A DNA stretch of 9,129 nucleotides from an uncultured Bacteroidales bacterium (GCA_945787425.1 CALZHO010000025.1:1-9129), one strand, 5' to 3'; counted from the stretch's first letter, positions 1-6,630 are shown. Numbers and translations: made by a program. The notes: a model not told the origin generated them from the sequence alone.

Positions 1-53
1 TATGTATCGGTTATGTATCGGTTATGTGTCGGTTATGTATCGGTTAAACATCG
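1..53. repeat. 11-bp tandem repeat at the window edge
   Basis: The unit TTATGTATCGG is seen as a partial copy at 1-10 (first T outside the window), full copies at 11-21 and 33-43, a one-base variant at 22-32 (TTATGTGTCGG) and a decayed copy at 44-53. The array probably continues to the left of the window. The units abut without spacers, so this is not a CRISPR array. Function is unknown. It lies about 140 bp upstream of promoter P1 and shows no coding frame. Confidence 0.85.
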
Positions 54-191
54 AAACAGATAGGGAGTAAGTAGGTAGCTAACAAGGTCATTTGCAACCA
101 AAAACGTGCTATATCTCGTCCAATTATACAAAAATGAAAGATGCTGCTCCGCAAAATCATGAAAAGAAATAACATAAATAACATGATAACA
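54..191. other. Non-coding stretch upstream of the lipoprotein operon
   Basis: I see no supported gene, RNA or mobile element here. Short minus-strand open frames pass through the region but are Cys/Phe/Tyr-rich, have no family resemblance and run across the promoter. The DNA becomes increasingly AT-rich toward promoter P1. Confidence 0.6.
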
Positions 192-223
192 TTTGCATAT
201 ATCAAATATTATTTGTACCTTTG
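192..223 (+). promoter_or_regulatory. Promoter P1 for the lipoprotein pair (Bacteroidota type)
   Basis: A TTTG box at 192-195 and TACCTTTG at 216-223 are separated by 20 bp, matching the Bacteroidota -33/-7 consensus (TTTG ... TAnnTTTG) used by the primary sigma factor. Transcription would begin near 229-232, giving a leader of about 80 nt that is almost all A/T. That leader contains a small A/T hairpin (CAAAAAA at 235-241 against TTTTTTG at 246-252). From 191 to 223 the sequence agrees with the rpsA promoter at 28 of 33 positions. Confidence 0.8.
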
Positions 224-305
224 TGCGCAATTTGCAAAAAATACATTTTTTGATAAATTTGAAACACATATTTTATATACTTTTTTATAAACTTTATATT
301 CAATT

Positions 306-347
306 ACAACAATGAAACTCAACAAAATTTTTGCAGCATTTATGCTG
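306..347 (+). repeat. 42-bp exact repeat, copy 1 (start region of lipoprotein 1)
   Basis: These 42 bases are identical to 1223-1264. The block covers 6 bases before the ATG and the first 12 codons (MKLNKIFAAFML), so it carries the translation start and most of the signal peptide. The two genes diverge immediately on both sides. Confidence 0.95.
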
Positions 348-1193
348 CTCGGCGCAATCACTTTTGCAGCCTGCGATCCAATGAATCCACCTACAACGAA
401 CCCTGGTGATGGTAAGGACACTACCCAAATTCCATCAGACACTACTCAAATCCCAACCGACTCAACCACCACTATTCCTGGCACAGGAATTGACTATCTT
501 GACGGCGAGATTTCTGTGGCTCAAGCATTGGAGCAAGCTGCTAATCTTGCAGGCGGTGACACCATCTTCGGTTTGAAAGTGCGCGGTATCGTTAAATCTG
601 TAGAGAAAGTAGATTTGGGATACGGAAGCGCACAATTCTACATCACAGACGACAATCAAAACGAATTGTATTGCTATGGCATCAAGGGTGTTAATGGCGA
701 AGCTTTCGTTAGCGCAGAACAAATAGCGGTAGGTGATACGGTTACTGTAGATGCACCATTGTATCACTACGTTAAAGCAGATGGCACACAAGATGTACTG
801 GAGCTCGTTAAAGGTCAATTGACCCGTACCAGCAACACATTTGATCCATCTCAAGTTACTGGTCCAAAAGAGATTTCTGTTGCAGAAGCAGTAGCTCTTG
901 GACAGGCATTAGCAGCAGGTGCTACCACATCTGAGCAATATAAAATAAAAGGAATAGTAGGAGAAGTTACAGAAGCAAGCACACAATATGGCAACTTAAC
1001 ATTCTACCTGGAAGGTGAAGATGGTTCAAGCATTCTCTGCTTCCGTCTCCGTTACATTGATGGTGCCAAATATACTGAAAACGATCCTGCTTTGAATTCA
1101 GGCGACGTCGTAACTGTAATCGGTCAAATCCAGAATTACAAAGGCGAAAAAATTGAGGTAACCAGTGGCAATATTACCGAGCACATCTATTAA
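312..1193 (+). CDS. Lipoprotein with two OB-fold-like repeat domains
   Basis: This 293-aa protein is predicted to be an exported lipoprotein. Residues 1-20 form a signal peptide ending in a lipobox (FAAC), so Cys21 would be lipidated. A Pro/Thr/Asp-rich linker with a DTTQIP repeat spans about 26-58. Two homologous domains follow, at about 66-172 and 187-293. Each opens with EISVA(Q/E)A, then a KxxGIV strand and a segment describing a YG...FY(I/L) sheet, and ends with a GD(T/V)VTV strand. This pattern resembles the OB-fold domains common in secreted Bacteroidales proteins. No catalytic residues are recognisable. It is the first gene after promoter P1 and lies 35 bp before a paralogous lipoprotein, so the two are probably cotranscribed. 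The residues after Cys21 (DPMNPP) are not strongly acidic, so surface display is uncertain. Its role is unknown; binding a ligand at the outer membrane is only an inference from the fold. Confidence 0.85.
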   Translation: MKLNKIFAAFMLLGAITFAACDPMNPPTTNPGDGKDTTQIPSDTTQIPTDSTTTIPGTGIDYLDGEISVAQALEQAANLAGGDTIFGLKVRGIVKSVEKVDLGYGSAQFYITDDNQNELYCYGIKGVNGEAFVSAEQIAVGDTVTVDAPLYHYVKADGTQDVLELVKGQLTRTSNTFDPSQVTGPKEISVAEAVALGQALAAGATTSEQYKIKGIVGEVTEASTQYGNLTFYLEGEDGSSILCFRLRYIDGAKYTENDPALNSGDVVTVIGQIQNYKGEKIEVTSGNITEHIY

Positions 1194-1222
1194 TTTATAT
1201 TAGTGAATAGTTCTAAACACTC

Positions 1223-1264
1223 ACAACAATGAAACTCAACAAAATTTTTGCAGCATTTATGCTG
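1223..1264 (+). repeat. 42-bp exact repeat, copy 2 (start region of lipoprotein 2)
   Basis: This is the second copy of the block at 306-347, again beginning 6 bases before the ATG and ending after codon 12. Identity is complete at every position, including synonymous sites, whereas the rest of the two genes is strongly diverged. Confidence 0.95.
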
Positions 1265-2599
1265 ATTGCAGCAGTAGCTTTCTCTGCCTGCACAACAAAC
1301 AACCCTCCTGTAGGTCCTGGTCCAGGTACTGGTAACAATCCCGGTGGCAACACCCCCGGTGGCGGCAATGGTTCTAACACAGGTCAAGGTACTCTCGAAA
1401 GTCCATTTACAGCGGACGATGTAATCGCCCTCAATGGTTCAAAAACTGGTGTTTATTATGTGGAAGCGTACATCGTAGGACAAATCGCAGGTAAGTCTTT
1501 GACAGATAATGCTGAGTTTACTGCTCCTTTCACGGGCAGTACCAATGATGATGGTTCTGTAAACGCTTACAACACTAACCTGTTGATTGCTTCTGCTGCT
1601 GGCGTTACTGATGTAGCAAAATGCGTACCTGTACAATTGCCATCTGGAGCCATCCGTTCAGGATTGAACTTAGTAGAAAACCCAGATATGTTGGGTCAAA
1701 AGATTCTTATCTATGGCTCGCTTGAAACTTATTTTAGTGCGCCAGGCATCAAGTCTCCTTCGTATGCTAAAGTAGGTGACAAAACGTTTGGTATAGATCC
1801 TACTATAGAGCAAAAAGAGCCAGAGGCAAAAGTGGTTACAGTGCAAGAGTTTATTGACGCTCCAGAGTCAACAGAAGTTTATTACGAACTGACTGGTACT
1901 ATTGGAGGAACCATCAACACCACATACGGAAACTTCGACCTCACAGATGAAACTGGTACCGTATTTGTATATGGTTTGACCAAAGAGTTCATTGCAGTAG
2001 GTAGCACATCAAATGACAAGTCATATGCATCACTCAATTTGAACGAAGGCGATAAGATTACTCTTCGTGGCTTCCGTGGTTCATACAACGGTAAGATTGA
2101 GGTGATGGGTGCATACTTCGTAAAACTCGTTAGCAAAGGCGAAGGCGGCAACGACAACCCTGGTGGCAACGACAATCCTGGCGGAAACACAGGCGGAACT
2201 ACTCCAGAGGGTGCTATCGTATTTGACGCTGACACAGATAAGGGTAATGCAAGTACCGATTCTAACAACGCAACTGAATACACCATCACCAAGGACGGTG
2301 TAACCATCACTGTTTCTTCTGGTATTCTTGGCGTTTACAACAACGAGAGCCACTATCGTATCTACAAAAATCAAACTCTCACAGTAACTTCTACTGCTGG
2401 CAATATTGCATCTATTGAGTTCACTTGCACAGCAAATGGTGACGCCAAGTATGGCCCTGGTTGCTTCACAGCATCAACAGGTGATTATGGACATAACGGT
2501 GACGCTGTTGGTACATGGACTGGTTCTGCTTCTGAAGTTGTATTCACCGCTTCTACTAACCAAGTTCGTGTAACACAAATTGCAGTGGTTGTAGAATAA
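1229..2599 (+). CDS. Multidomain lipoprotein: DUF6359-like, OB-fold and C-terminal beta domain
   Basis: This 456-aa protein begins with a signal peptide and lipobox (FSAC, Cys21). A Gly/Asn/Pro-rich linker spans about 26-54. Residues about 57-185 resemble the Bacteroidota family DUF6359: a YIVGQIAG strand, an NLLIA strand, KCVPVQLPSG and then a GSLETYF strand followed by PGIKS. Residues about 202-300 form an OB-fold-like domain related to those in the upstream gene (YYELTGTIGG, TYGNF, GDKITLRGF). A second Gly-Asn linker (306-324) leads to a C-terminal domain of about 130 aa, rich in beta strands and Thr/Ser, that I do not recognise. No catalytic motif is visible, so a binding or adhesive role is the most one can infer. 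It is the last gene before a strong terminator and is a likely partner of the upstream lipoprotein. The start is fixed by the lipoprotein signal peptide. Confidence 0.87.
   Translation: MKLNKIFAAFMLIAAVAFSACTTNNPPVGPGPGTGNNPGGNTPGGGNGSNTGQGTLESPFTADDVIALNGSKTGVYYVEAYIVGQIAGKSLTDNAEFTAPFTGSTNDDGSVNAYNTNLLIASAAGVTDVAKCVPVQLPSGAIRSGLNLVENPDMLGQKILIYGSLETYFSAPGIKSPSYAKVGDKTFGIDPTIEQKEPEAKVVTVQEFIDAPESTEVYYELTGTIGGTINTTYGNFDLTDETGTVFVYGLTKEFIAVGSTSNDKSYASLNLNEGDKITLRGFRGSYNGKIEVMGAYFVKLVSKGEGGNDNPGGNDNPGGNTGGTTPEGAIVFDADTDKGNASTDSNNATEYTITKDGVTITVSSGILGVYNNESHYRIYKNQTLTVTSTAGNIASIEFTCTANGDAKYGPGCFTASTGDYGHNGDAVGTWTGSASEVVFTASTNQVRVTQIAVVVE
2144..2188 (+). repeat. 18-bp in-frame tandem repeat encoding the GGNDNP linker
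   Basis: Two 18-bp units (2144-2161 and 2162-2179) encode GGNDNP twice, and a partial third (2180-2188) encodes GGN. The units differ at two wobble positions. The repeat forms a flexible linker between the OB-fold-like and C-terminal domains, and its copy number could vary by slippage without breaking the frame. Confidence 0.85.
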
Positions 2600-2614
2600 T
2601 ACAAGACCTAATAC

Positions 2615-2653
2615 AAACAAAAAGTGTGTCCATGACGGACACACTTTTTGTTT
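2615..2653. terminator. Bidirectional intrinsic terminator between convergent genes
   Basis: A perfect 17-bp stem (2615-2631 with 2637-2653) encloses a 5-nt loop, ATGAC. The core GTGTGTCC/GGACACAC is flanked by an A run on the left and a T run on the right, so both strands give a hairpin ending in a U-rich tract. It starts 15 bp after the stop of the second lipoprotein. On the other strand it lies about 38 bp past the stop of the converging minus-strand gene. A short alternating CG run (2659-2666) lies between the hairpin and the minus-strand gene end. Confidence 0.92.
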
Positions 2654-2690
2654 TCTTACGCGCGCGTTGCGCCCGTACCTTATATATCAT

Positions 2691-4391
2691 TTACACAAAG
2701 CAGCAGCACATACGGAATCCAGCGCAATAAAGAGCAAGTATTGCTATTGCTATCCCCAGCACAAGAGCGGCCATCGCAATCGCCCATTTACCACCTGCGG
2801 TGAGTTTTTTGATTTTAGCATGAGGGTCTTTCATCTTAAGTAATGGATATTGCGCTTGTTCGGTCAGCGTATTGCCAAACAAGACATTCACTATCGCATC
2901 CGCGTTAATCGCCCAACCATTGGCATTCAATAGCGGAGCTAAGTTGCGTTTGCGCAGTTTCATCCACGCGAGAATCATAGAAGGACCACTGATAACAAGC
3001 AACAGTGAGATAATAGCTACAGGCAATGCCCACCATGCGGATAGGGCTATGCTCTTAACGCCAATTGCCAAACTGGTCAAGAAACTACCAATATATCCGA
3101 CTGCCATACCAATAGCCGCAAAGATACCCGCGAACTTGGCAATATCGAATGGTGCAGGTTGAGTGGGCTGTGGCGTTTGCCCTGCTGCGGGTGGTGTTTG
3201 TAACTTAGCAGTCAAATCAGCAAACGATTTTTTCTCTTTCTCGGCAGCCGACTTGGTAATCAATCCACTCACCCATTCGCCCAGTTTGCGATATGGGCTC
3301 CAGAACGCTTGACCGATAGAGATAGGATTATCAATAATCTTCACCACTTCTGCTTCCCAGTCTCGTCCTTGACGGTCATAGAACAGGGCGTTCTTGCCCA
3401 CCTTCAAGTTGCGAATATCGCCTACTGTCATGGCTGCCACAATCTGCATGGTTTGTCCTGTGGCGTGGTACTTGCAATTGCAGTAGATGAGGAACATGCC
3501 ACTGTCGGCTGCTTGCGTATTGTGTTTTGCCATATCGCTCACCTTCAAGCAAAGGTTGCATGCGCGTTGGTCAATAATCAATGTTCCTGCTTGGAAAATT
3601 GCCCATGGGCTTTCCCCTTTGGCTTCGCGTCCAAGCAACGCCTTACCACGTTTCGCATAGAAATCTTGGAAGGACACAAAATTGCGCAGCAAAGTCACAT
3701 AATCACGGCAGAGCAACAGCAGTTTCTCCAATGGTTTATATTGCGCTTGTGCAGCAGCCAATGCAACAGCGTTAGCACCCTCTGCAGCAGTTTTGCCCGC
3801 TTCGTATTCAGCAATCTTCTTGCCCATCTCGACAAATTGCTCTTCGCTCAATCCTGGTACAGCAGCCTCCGCAGGCAAGGTCGCCAAACCCAACGCTTGG
3901 AGTTTTGCAGTCTGGAAGTAATTTGCATAACTATCCTTGCATGCCTTATACGCAGCCATCACATCTGCCGCGTATGGTGCTTCAGGTGCAGGTTGTGCCT
4001 CGATTGAAGCTCCAGCAATAGCTGCCTTGACAGCATCTAATGTCACTATGCCATCTATCGCCAAGGGAGTAGCCACAGCGAGCAACGCCTCGTCAGCAAT
4101 GTCAGCCAAAGCCACCGAAGCCTTCCCCTCAAACAGCACCTGTGGATTACGCAGCGCCTTACAAAGCCATTCTGCCGTGCTAATCACATCAGCAATATGT
4201 ATCTTACTATCGCCGTTATTATCCATGCACTGCAAACTCTCATCGGGAATCTCCAATCCAGAAACGGGACACGTTAGTACCGCCCAGAGTTTCTCGTCTA
4301 ACTCAGCAAGGTGCTGAATGTCTTTACCATCCTTAATAATAACGCGCGTATTGCCGCCAATATTGGCGTATGTCCATGTGTGTTTTGACAT
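2691..4391 (-). CDS. Conserved-looking membrane protein of unknown function with EF-hand-like loop
   Basis: This 566-aa protein has no N-terminal signal peptide. Residues 57-68 form an EF-hand-type calcium loop (D57, N59, D61, H65, D68; MDNNGDSKIHIADV). An Ala/Glu-rich, probably helical region spans about 90-250. Two paired cysteines follow, CNLC (278-281) and CNC (304-306), which could together bind a metal. The segment to about 375 (AGDSG-like turns, VGKNALFYDRQGRDWEAEVVKI, then AFWSPYRKLGEW) looks like a defined conserved domain. A Pro/Gln linker (398-414) leads to three hydrophobic segments at about 419-445, 452-476 and 536-557, and the end is Cys-rich (CCC at 562-564). The start at 4391 is chosen over an in-frame ATG at 4454 because the promoter -7 box lies between them. 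It is divergent from rpsA and converges on the lipoprotein operon. I do not recognise the function; a membrane-anchored calcium- or zinc-responsive protein is a guess. Confidence 0.85.
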   Translation of the reverse strand: MSKHTWTYANIGGNTRVIIKDGKDIQHLAELDEKLWAVLTCPVSGLEIPDESLQCMDNNGDSKIHIADVISTAEWLCKALRNPQVLFEGKASVALADIADEALLAVATPLAIDGIVTLDAVKAAIAGASIEAQPAPEAPYAADVMAAYKACKDSYANYFQTAKLQALGLATLPAEAAVPGLSEEQFVEMGKKIAEYEAGKTAAEGANAVALAAAQAQYKPLEKLLLLCRDYVTLLRNFVSFQDFYAKRGKALLGREAKGESPWAIFQAGTLIIDQRACNLCLKVSDMAKHNTQAADSGMFLIYCNCKYHATGQTMQIVAAMTVGDIRNLKVGKNALFYDRQGRDWEAEVVKIIDNPISIGQAFWSPYRKLGEWVSGLITKSAAEKEKKSFADLTAKLQTPPAAGQTPQPTQPAPFDIAKFAGIFAAIGMAVGYIGSFLTSLAIGVKSIALSAWWALPVAIISLLLVISGPSMILAWMKLRKRNLAPLLNANGWAINADAIVNVLFGNTLTEQAQYPLLKMKDPHAKIKKLTAGGKWAIAMAALVLGIAIAILALYCAGFRMCCCFV

Positions 4392-4431
4392 AATTGTAAT
4401 AGGTTTTAGTCTAAAATTCACAAAATCGCTG

Positions 4432-4462
4432 CAAAAGTACAAAAATATTTGCATATCTCAAA
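4432..4462 (-). promoter_or_regulatory. Promoter for the minus-strand membrane protein
   Basis: On the minus strand, TTTG at 4462-4459 and TACTTTTG at 4439-4432 are separated by 19 bp, matching the Bacteroidota consensus. Transcription would start near 4424-4426, about 35 nt before the ATG at 4391. The element overlaps the forward rpsA promoter: its -33 box lies between the rpsA boxes, and the rpsA -33 box (4448-4451) lies between its own two boxes. Confidence 0.7.
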
Positions 4463-4479
4463 ATTTTATTGTACCTTTG
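4448..4479 (+). promoter_or_regulatory. Promoter for rpsA (Bacteroidota type)
   Basis: TTTG at 4448-4451 and TACCTTTG at 4472-4479 are spaced by 20 bp. The region after the -33 box (GCATATCTCAAA) and the -7 box closely match promoter P1 at 192-223. Predicted transcription start is near 4485-4488, leaving a leader of about 155 nt before the rpsA ATG. Confidence 0.82.
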
Positions 4480-4485
4480 CGCGCT

Positions 4486-4642
4486 TTTTTGTGGGCAGGT
4501 GTTTATTACCATTCATCCACGCGAGAAAAAAGCATAATGGAATGTTTAACTTTTAATCGGATAACGAAAATGGAGTTCGGTTGCCAGTGTTTGGTTGCCA
4601 GATGAGATCTCTGTTAATGGTTATCCACCCCCATTGCTAATT
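4486..4642 (+). promoter_or_regulatory. Long rpsA 5' leader with short upstream ORF
   Basis: The leader is unusually long for a gene with so clear a promoter. It contains a 22-codon open frame (ATG 4537, TGA 4603-4605), a direct repeat GGTTGCCAG (4579-4587 and 4593-4601), an 8-bp palindrome GAGATCTC (4604-4611) and a weak hairpin just before the start (AATGG 4616-4620 with CCATT 4631-4635). Enterobacterial S1 represses translation of its own mRNA through the leader, so autoregulation here is plausible. No known leader family is recognised, and the structure is not demonstrated. Confidence 0.4.
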
Positions 4643-6457
4643 ATGGCAGAAAATCTTTCTCTCCAGAACTTCGACTGGGATGCATTTGAGAACGAAGCTC
4701 AAGGCAAACAAAACGAAGAAATTCTTTCAAAGTACGACGCTACTCTTAACGCGATTAAGGATCAAGAGGTAGTAGAAGGTACTGTTATCTCCATCAACAA
4801 ACGTGAGGTAGTTGTAAACGTAGGTTACAAGTCAGACGGTATTGTACCTGCTGCTGAGTTCCGCTACAACCCAGACCTCAAAGTAGGTGATACTGTTGAG
4901 GTATATGTAGAGAGCCAAGAAGACAAAAACGGCCAACTCGTTCTCTCACACAAAGAGGCACGCGCTGCTCGCAGCTGGGACCACGTTAACGAGGCTCTTG
5001 ACAACAACGAAGTGGTTAAGGGTTACATCAAGTGCCGCACTAAGGGCGGTATGATCGTTGATGTATTGGGTACAGAGGCATTCTTGCCAGGTAGCCAAAT
5101 CGACGTTAAACCTATCCACGACTATGACATCTTCGTTGGTAAAACAATGGAGTTCAAGATCGTTAAGGTTAACCCAGAATTCCGCAATGTAGTTGTTTCT
5201 CACAAGGCACTCATCGAGGCAGAACTGGAGAACCAACGCAAAGAGATCATCTCTCACCTTGAGAAAGGTCAAGTACTCGAAGGTACTGTTAAGGCAGTTA
5301 TGCCATACGGTGTATTCATGGATCTTGGTGGCGTAGATGGTTTGATTCACATCACTGACCTCAGCTGGGGCCGCGTAAGCAATCCAAACGAGATCGTGAA
5401 GGAAGGTGACAAAATCAATGTGGTTATCCTCGACTTCGATGATGAAAAGAAACGCATCGCTCTCGGTTTGAAGCAACTGACTCCTCACCCATGGGAGGCA
5501 CTCAATGCTGATATCAAAGTAGGTGATAAGATCAAGGGTAAGGTAGTTGTGATGGCTGACTACGGAGCATTCGTAGAGGTTGCTCCTGGTGTAGAAGGTC
5601 TCATCCACGTGAGTGAAATGAGCTGGAGCCAACACCTCCGCTCTGCAAACGACTTCTTGAAAGTTGGTCAAGAAATTGAGGCTGTTATTTTGACACTCGA
5701 CCGCGACGAGCGTAAGATGTCTCTCGGTCTCAAACAACTCAAGGCTAACCCTTGGGAGGTTATCGACACCAAGTATGCCGTTGGCACACGCCACATTGCT
5801 AAAGTTCGCAACTTCACCAACTTCGGTGTATTTGTAGAAATCGAAGAGGGCGTTGACGGCTTGATCCACATCAGCGATCTCAGCTGGACTAAGAAAATCA
5901 AACACCCTAACGAGTTCACTCAAATCGGTGCTGAAATCGAGGTTATCGTACTCGAAATCGACAAAGAGAACCGTCGCCTCTCATTGGGTCACAAGCAATT
6001 GGAAGACAACCCATGGGAAGAGCTTGCTGCTAAGTATGGTGTTGACACCATCGTAGAAGGCAAAGTAGCTGAGGTATCTGACAAGGGCGCAACCGTTATT
6101 TTGGAAGATGGCGTAGAGGGCTTCTGCACCGCTCGCCATTTGCAAAAAGAGGACAAATCACCTGTAGCTAACGGCGATACATTGAACTTCAAGGTGATTG
6201 AGTTCAACCGCGACGCTAAACGTATCCTTCTCTCTCACCTCCGCACCTGGGAGGAGCGTAAAGAGGCTCCTGCTAAAGAGGTAAAAGCAAAGAAAGAGAA
6301 AGAGGCACAACCAGAGTTGCCAAAAGTAGAGAAAACTACTCTCGGTGACTTGAGCGTTCTTGCTGATCTTAAGGCTTCTATGGCTGCTGAAGAGAAACCA
6401 GCAAAAGCAAAGAAGACTACTAAGAAAGCAGCTGCTACCGAGGAAACAGCAGAGTAA
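4643..6457 (+). CDS. rpsA: 30S ribosomal protein S1
   Basis: This 604-aa protein binds mRNA on the small ribosomal subunit and helps place it for initiation. Six S1 (OB-fold) RNA-binding repeats lie at about 42-107, 123-188, 207-276, 292-362, 378-448 and 464-530. Repeats 3 to 5 carry the typical YG(V/A)F or FGVF turn followed by GLIH(I/V)S-type signature (GVDGLIHITDLSW, GVEGLIHVSEMSW, GVDGLIHISDLSW). Repeats 1, 2 and 6 are more diverged, as in other S1 proteins, where the first two dock on the ribosome. The tail after about 535 is Lys/Ala/Glu-rich and likely disordered. The ATG at 4643 is chosen because MAENLSLQNFDWDAFE matches the expected N-terminus. An in-frame ATG at 4595 would add a 16-residue PPP-containing extension with no family support. 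The gene is monocistronic, with its own promoter and terminator. Confidence 0.97.
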   Translation: MAENLSLQNFDWDAFENEAQGKQNEEILSKYDATLNAIKDQEVVEGTVISINKREVVVNVGYKSDGIVPAAEFRYNPDLKVGDTVEVYVESQEDKNGQLVLSHKEARAARSWDHVNEALDNNEVVKGYIKCRTKGGMIVDVLGTEAFLPGSQIDVKPIHDYDIFVGKTMEFKIVKVNPEFRNVVVSHKALIEAELENQRKEIISHLEKGQVLEGTVKAVMPYGVFMDLGGVDGLIHITDLSWGRVSNPNEIVKEGDKINVVILDFDDEKKRIALGLKQLTPHPWEALNADIKVGDKIKGKVVVMADYGAFVEVAPGVEGLIHVSEMSWSQHLRSANDFLKVGQEIEAVILTLDRDERKMSLGLKQLKANPWEVIDTKYAVGTRHIAKVRNFTNFGVFVEIEEGVDGLIHISDLSWTKKIKHPNEFTQIGAEIEVIVLEIDKENRRLSLGHKQLEDNPWEELAAKYGVDTIVEGKVAEVSDKGATVILEDGVEGFCTARHLQKEDKSPVANGDTLNFKVIEFNRDAKRILLSHLRTWEERKEAPAKEVKAKKEKEAQPELPKVEKTTLGDLSVLADLKASMAAEEKPAKAKKTTKKAAATEETAE

Positions 6458-6477
6458 TCCACACTGCACATAACACG

Positions 6478-6514
6478 CAAATCCCTTTCCAAACTGGAAG
6501 GGGATTTGTTTTTT
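6478..6514 (+). terminator. Intrinsic terminator of rpsA
   Basis: A 14-bp stem (6478-6491 with 6495-6508, one G-T wobble) around an AAC loop is followed directly by six T (6509-6514). It lies 20 bp past the rpsA stop and separates rpsA from the efflux operon. Confidence 0.93.
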
Positions 6515-6574
6515 ATAATATTCTCTTCTTTTTGCAACATGGAAACTACAAAAGTATTAAAGTTTCTAAAAATA

Positions 6575-6606
6575 TTTGGTTGTTTCGTAGAAAAGTAGTA
6601 CCTTTG
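6575..6606 (+). promoter_or_regulatory. Promoter of the TetR-efflux operon
   Basis: TTTG at 6575-6578 and TACCTTTG at 6599-6606 are 20 bp apart, as in the two other forward promoters here. Transcription should begin near 6612-6615, giving a very short leader before the ATG at 6631. Small inverted repeats surround it (TTTC-GTA-GAAA at 6583-6593, TTTCTA 6563-6568 with TAGAAA 6588-6593, GAAACT 6542-6547 with AGTTTC 6561-6566). Any of these might be an operator for the regulator, but none is compelling. Confidence 0.78.
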
Positions 6607-6630
6607 CACGGTTTTTGTAAAATATGTATT

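Noticed and set aside
1..53. CRISPR-like repeats
   Set aside because: Units are only 11 bp and abut with no spacers, and no cas gene is present.
235..252. A/T hairpin in the P1 leader as an attenuator or terminator
   Set aside because: The stem is only one C-G plus six A-T pairs, with no GC core. It is too weak to call.
2144..2188. GGNDNP repeat as a sign of recombination or phage tail-like protein
   Set aside because: It is a short flexible linker typical of multidomain lipoproteins; nothing else in the gene suggests phage.
2659..2675. Alternating CG run near the end of the membrane protein gene as a second hairpin
   Set aside because: Only a 4-bp stem (GCGC/GCGC) can form; the adjacent 17-bp hairpin explains termination.
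3309..4007. Plus-strand open frame of 232 codons opposite the membrane protein gene
   Set aside because: Its composition is Cys/His/Leu/Gln-rich with no recognisable domain, while the minus-strand gene has clear motifs and membrane segments across the same bases.
4392..4454. Longer N-terminus for the minus-strand protein (start at 4454)
   Set aside because: The -7 promoter box at 4439-4432 lies inside this extension, so an mRNA from that promoter would lack the 4454 start. The ATG at 4391 fits.
4595..4642. Earlier in-frame start for rpsA
   Set aside because: The added residues include PPP and do not resemble S1 N-termini. The family-like sequence starts at 4643.
4946..5923. Long open frame antisense to rpsA (325 codons)
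   Set aside because: It lies wholly within rpsA, reads as a Cys/His/Val/Asn-rich sequence with no family resemblance, and has no promoter. It is explained by rpsA codon use.
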